Below are positions 4,971 to 5,266 of a stretch of DNA of 5,266 nt, piece by piece. This DNA is from Microbacteriaceae bacterium (GTDB taxonomy: Bacteria > Actinomycetota > Actinomycetes > Actinomycetales > Microbacteriaceae), in the NCBI GenBank assembly GCA_009925875.1, contig RFQD01000108.1:1-5266 (forward strand). The letters are read 5' to 3'. How positions within the stretch are numbered: the first letter of the stretch is position 1; the number at the start of each line of letters is the position of its first letter. Below the pieces are notes generated by a model. It had not been told where the DNA came from. It saw only the letters and a program-made list of their open reading frames with translations, and did not search any database. The translations under genes and the position numbers were made by a program.

Positions 4971-5266
4971 GTGGCTCACGTTTACCCGATATCCGACCTG
5001 AGCGATCCTCGAATCTCTGACTATGTCAATCTCACCGACGTGGCGTTGCGCCGGAAAAGCGAACCAGCCAACGGGCTGTACATCGCCGAGTCATCCAAGG
5101 TGATCCGGCGCGCCCTGACGGCGGGACACGTACCTCGCTCCGTGCTCACGGCGCAACGGTGGCTCGACGAGATGGTTGAACTTTTTCGAGAATTCGACGT
5201 GCCCCTCTTCGTCGGGTCGGCCGAAACCGTCGAACTCTTGACGGGGTTCCACTTGCACCGTGGTGC
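4971..5266 (+). CDS. TrmH/SpoU-family RNA 2'-O-ribose methyltransferase (partial, N-terminal part)
   Basis: The frame is open from GTG 4971 to the window end, giving 98 residues starting MAHVYPISDLSDPRISDYVN. LTDVALRRK, GLYIAESSKVIRRAL and LTGFHLHRGA match the substrate-binding N-terminal region of TrmH-type methyltransferases, which resembles L30e and contacts RNA. The knotted SPOUT catalytic domain that binds S-adenosylmethionine lies beyond the edge. The expected role is 2'-O-methylation of rRNA or tRNA; the target site is unknown. AGGGG at 4965-4969 is a strong ribosome binding sequence but only one base from GTG 4971, unusually close. An in-frame GTG at 4947 is the only other start before a stop at 4926, yet N-terminal resemblance favours 4971. 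Confidence 0.88.
   Translation, partial: MAHVYPISDLSDPRISDYVNLTDVALRRKSEPANGLYIAESSKVIRRALTAGHVPRSVLTAQRWLDEMVELFREFDVPLFVGSAETVELLTGFHLHRG

Overview
The window looks like an ordinary chromosomal stretch from an actinobacterium, most likely Microbacteriaceae. The supporting signs are a moderately high GC content, frequent GTG starts, promoter-like TAnnnT hexamers placed directly before start codons, and a gene order I associate with that family. The family placement is inference from protein resemblance and context; no search was run.

Layout: the 3' end of a GT4/glycogen-synthase-like gene (1-84, +) is followed by a solitary ABC ATPase of the ModF/YlmA type (108-821, +). Next come a possible 23-codon upstream ORF and leader (826-905) and the zinc-ligand-free ribosomal protein bL31 type B, rpmE2 (906-1157, +). 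A strong bidirectional terminator (1166-1201) separates rpmE2 from a converging DEDDh 3'-5' exonuclease (1255-1956, -). The exonuclease is divergent from an alpha/beta hydrolase (2001-2915, +), with only 44 bp between them. The hydrolase overlaps a GT4 glycosyltransferase (2912-4045, +) by GTGA. The glycosyltransferase converges on, and overlaps by 42 bp, a SIRT4-like class II sirtuin (4004-4876, -). The sirtuin is divergent from a TrmH/SpoU-type RNA methyltransferase that runs off the right edge (4971-5266, +).

How the genes work together: the one clear two-gene unit is hydrolase plus glycosyltransferase, whose junction carries a perfect 13-bp-arm palindrome that would bury the second start codon in an RNA hairpin. 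This suggests enforced translational coupling. The other genes appear to be housekeeping or regulatory genes with separate promoters. No mobile element, CRISPR array, tRNA, rRNA or integration signature was seen, and no gap longer than 300 bases lacks a gene.

No clearly new multi-gene system was found. The most interesting signals are small and regulatory: the coupling hairpin, the rpmE2 leader with an ORF encoding HxCxxC whose stop overlaps the ribosome binding site, the mirror-image divergent promoters, and a probable internal deletion near the C-terminus of the ABC ATPase.
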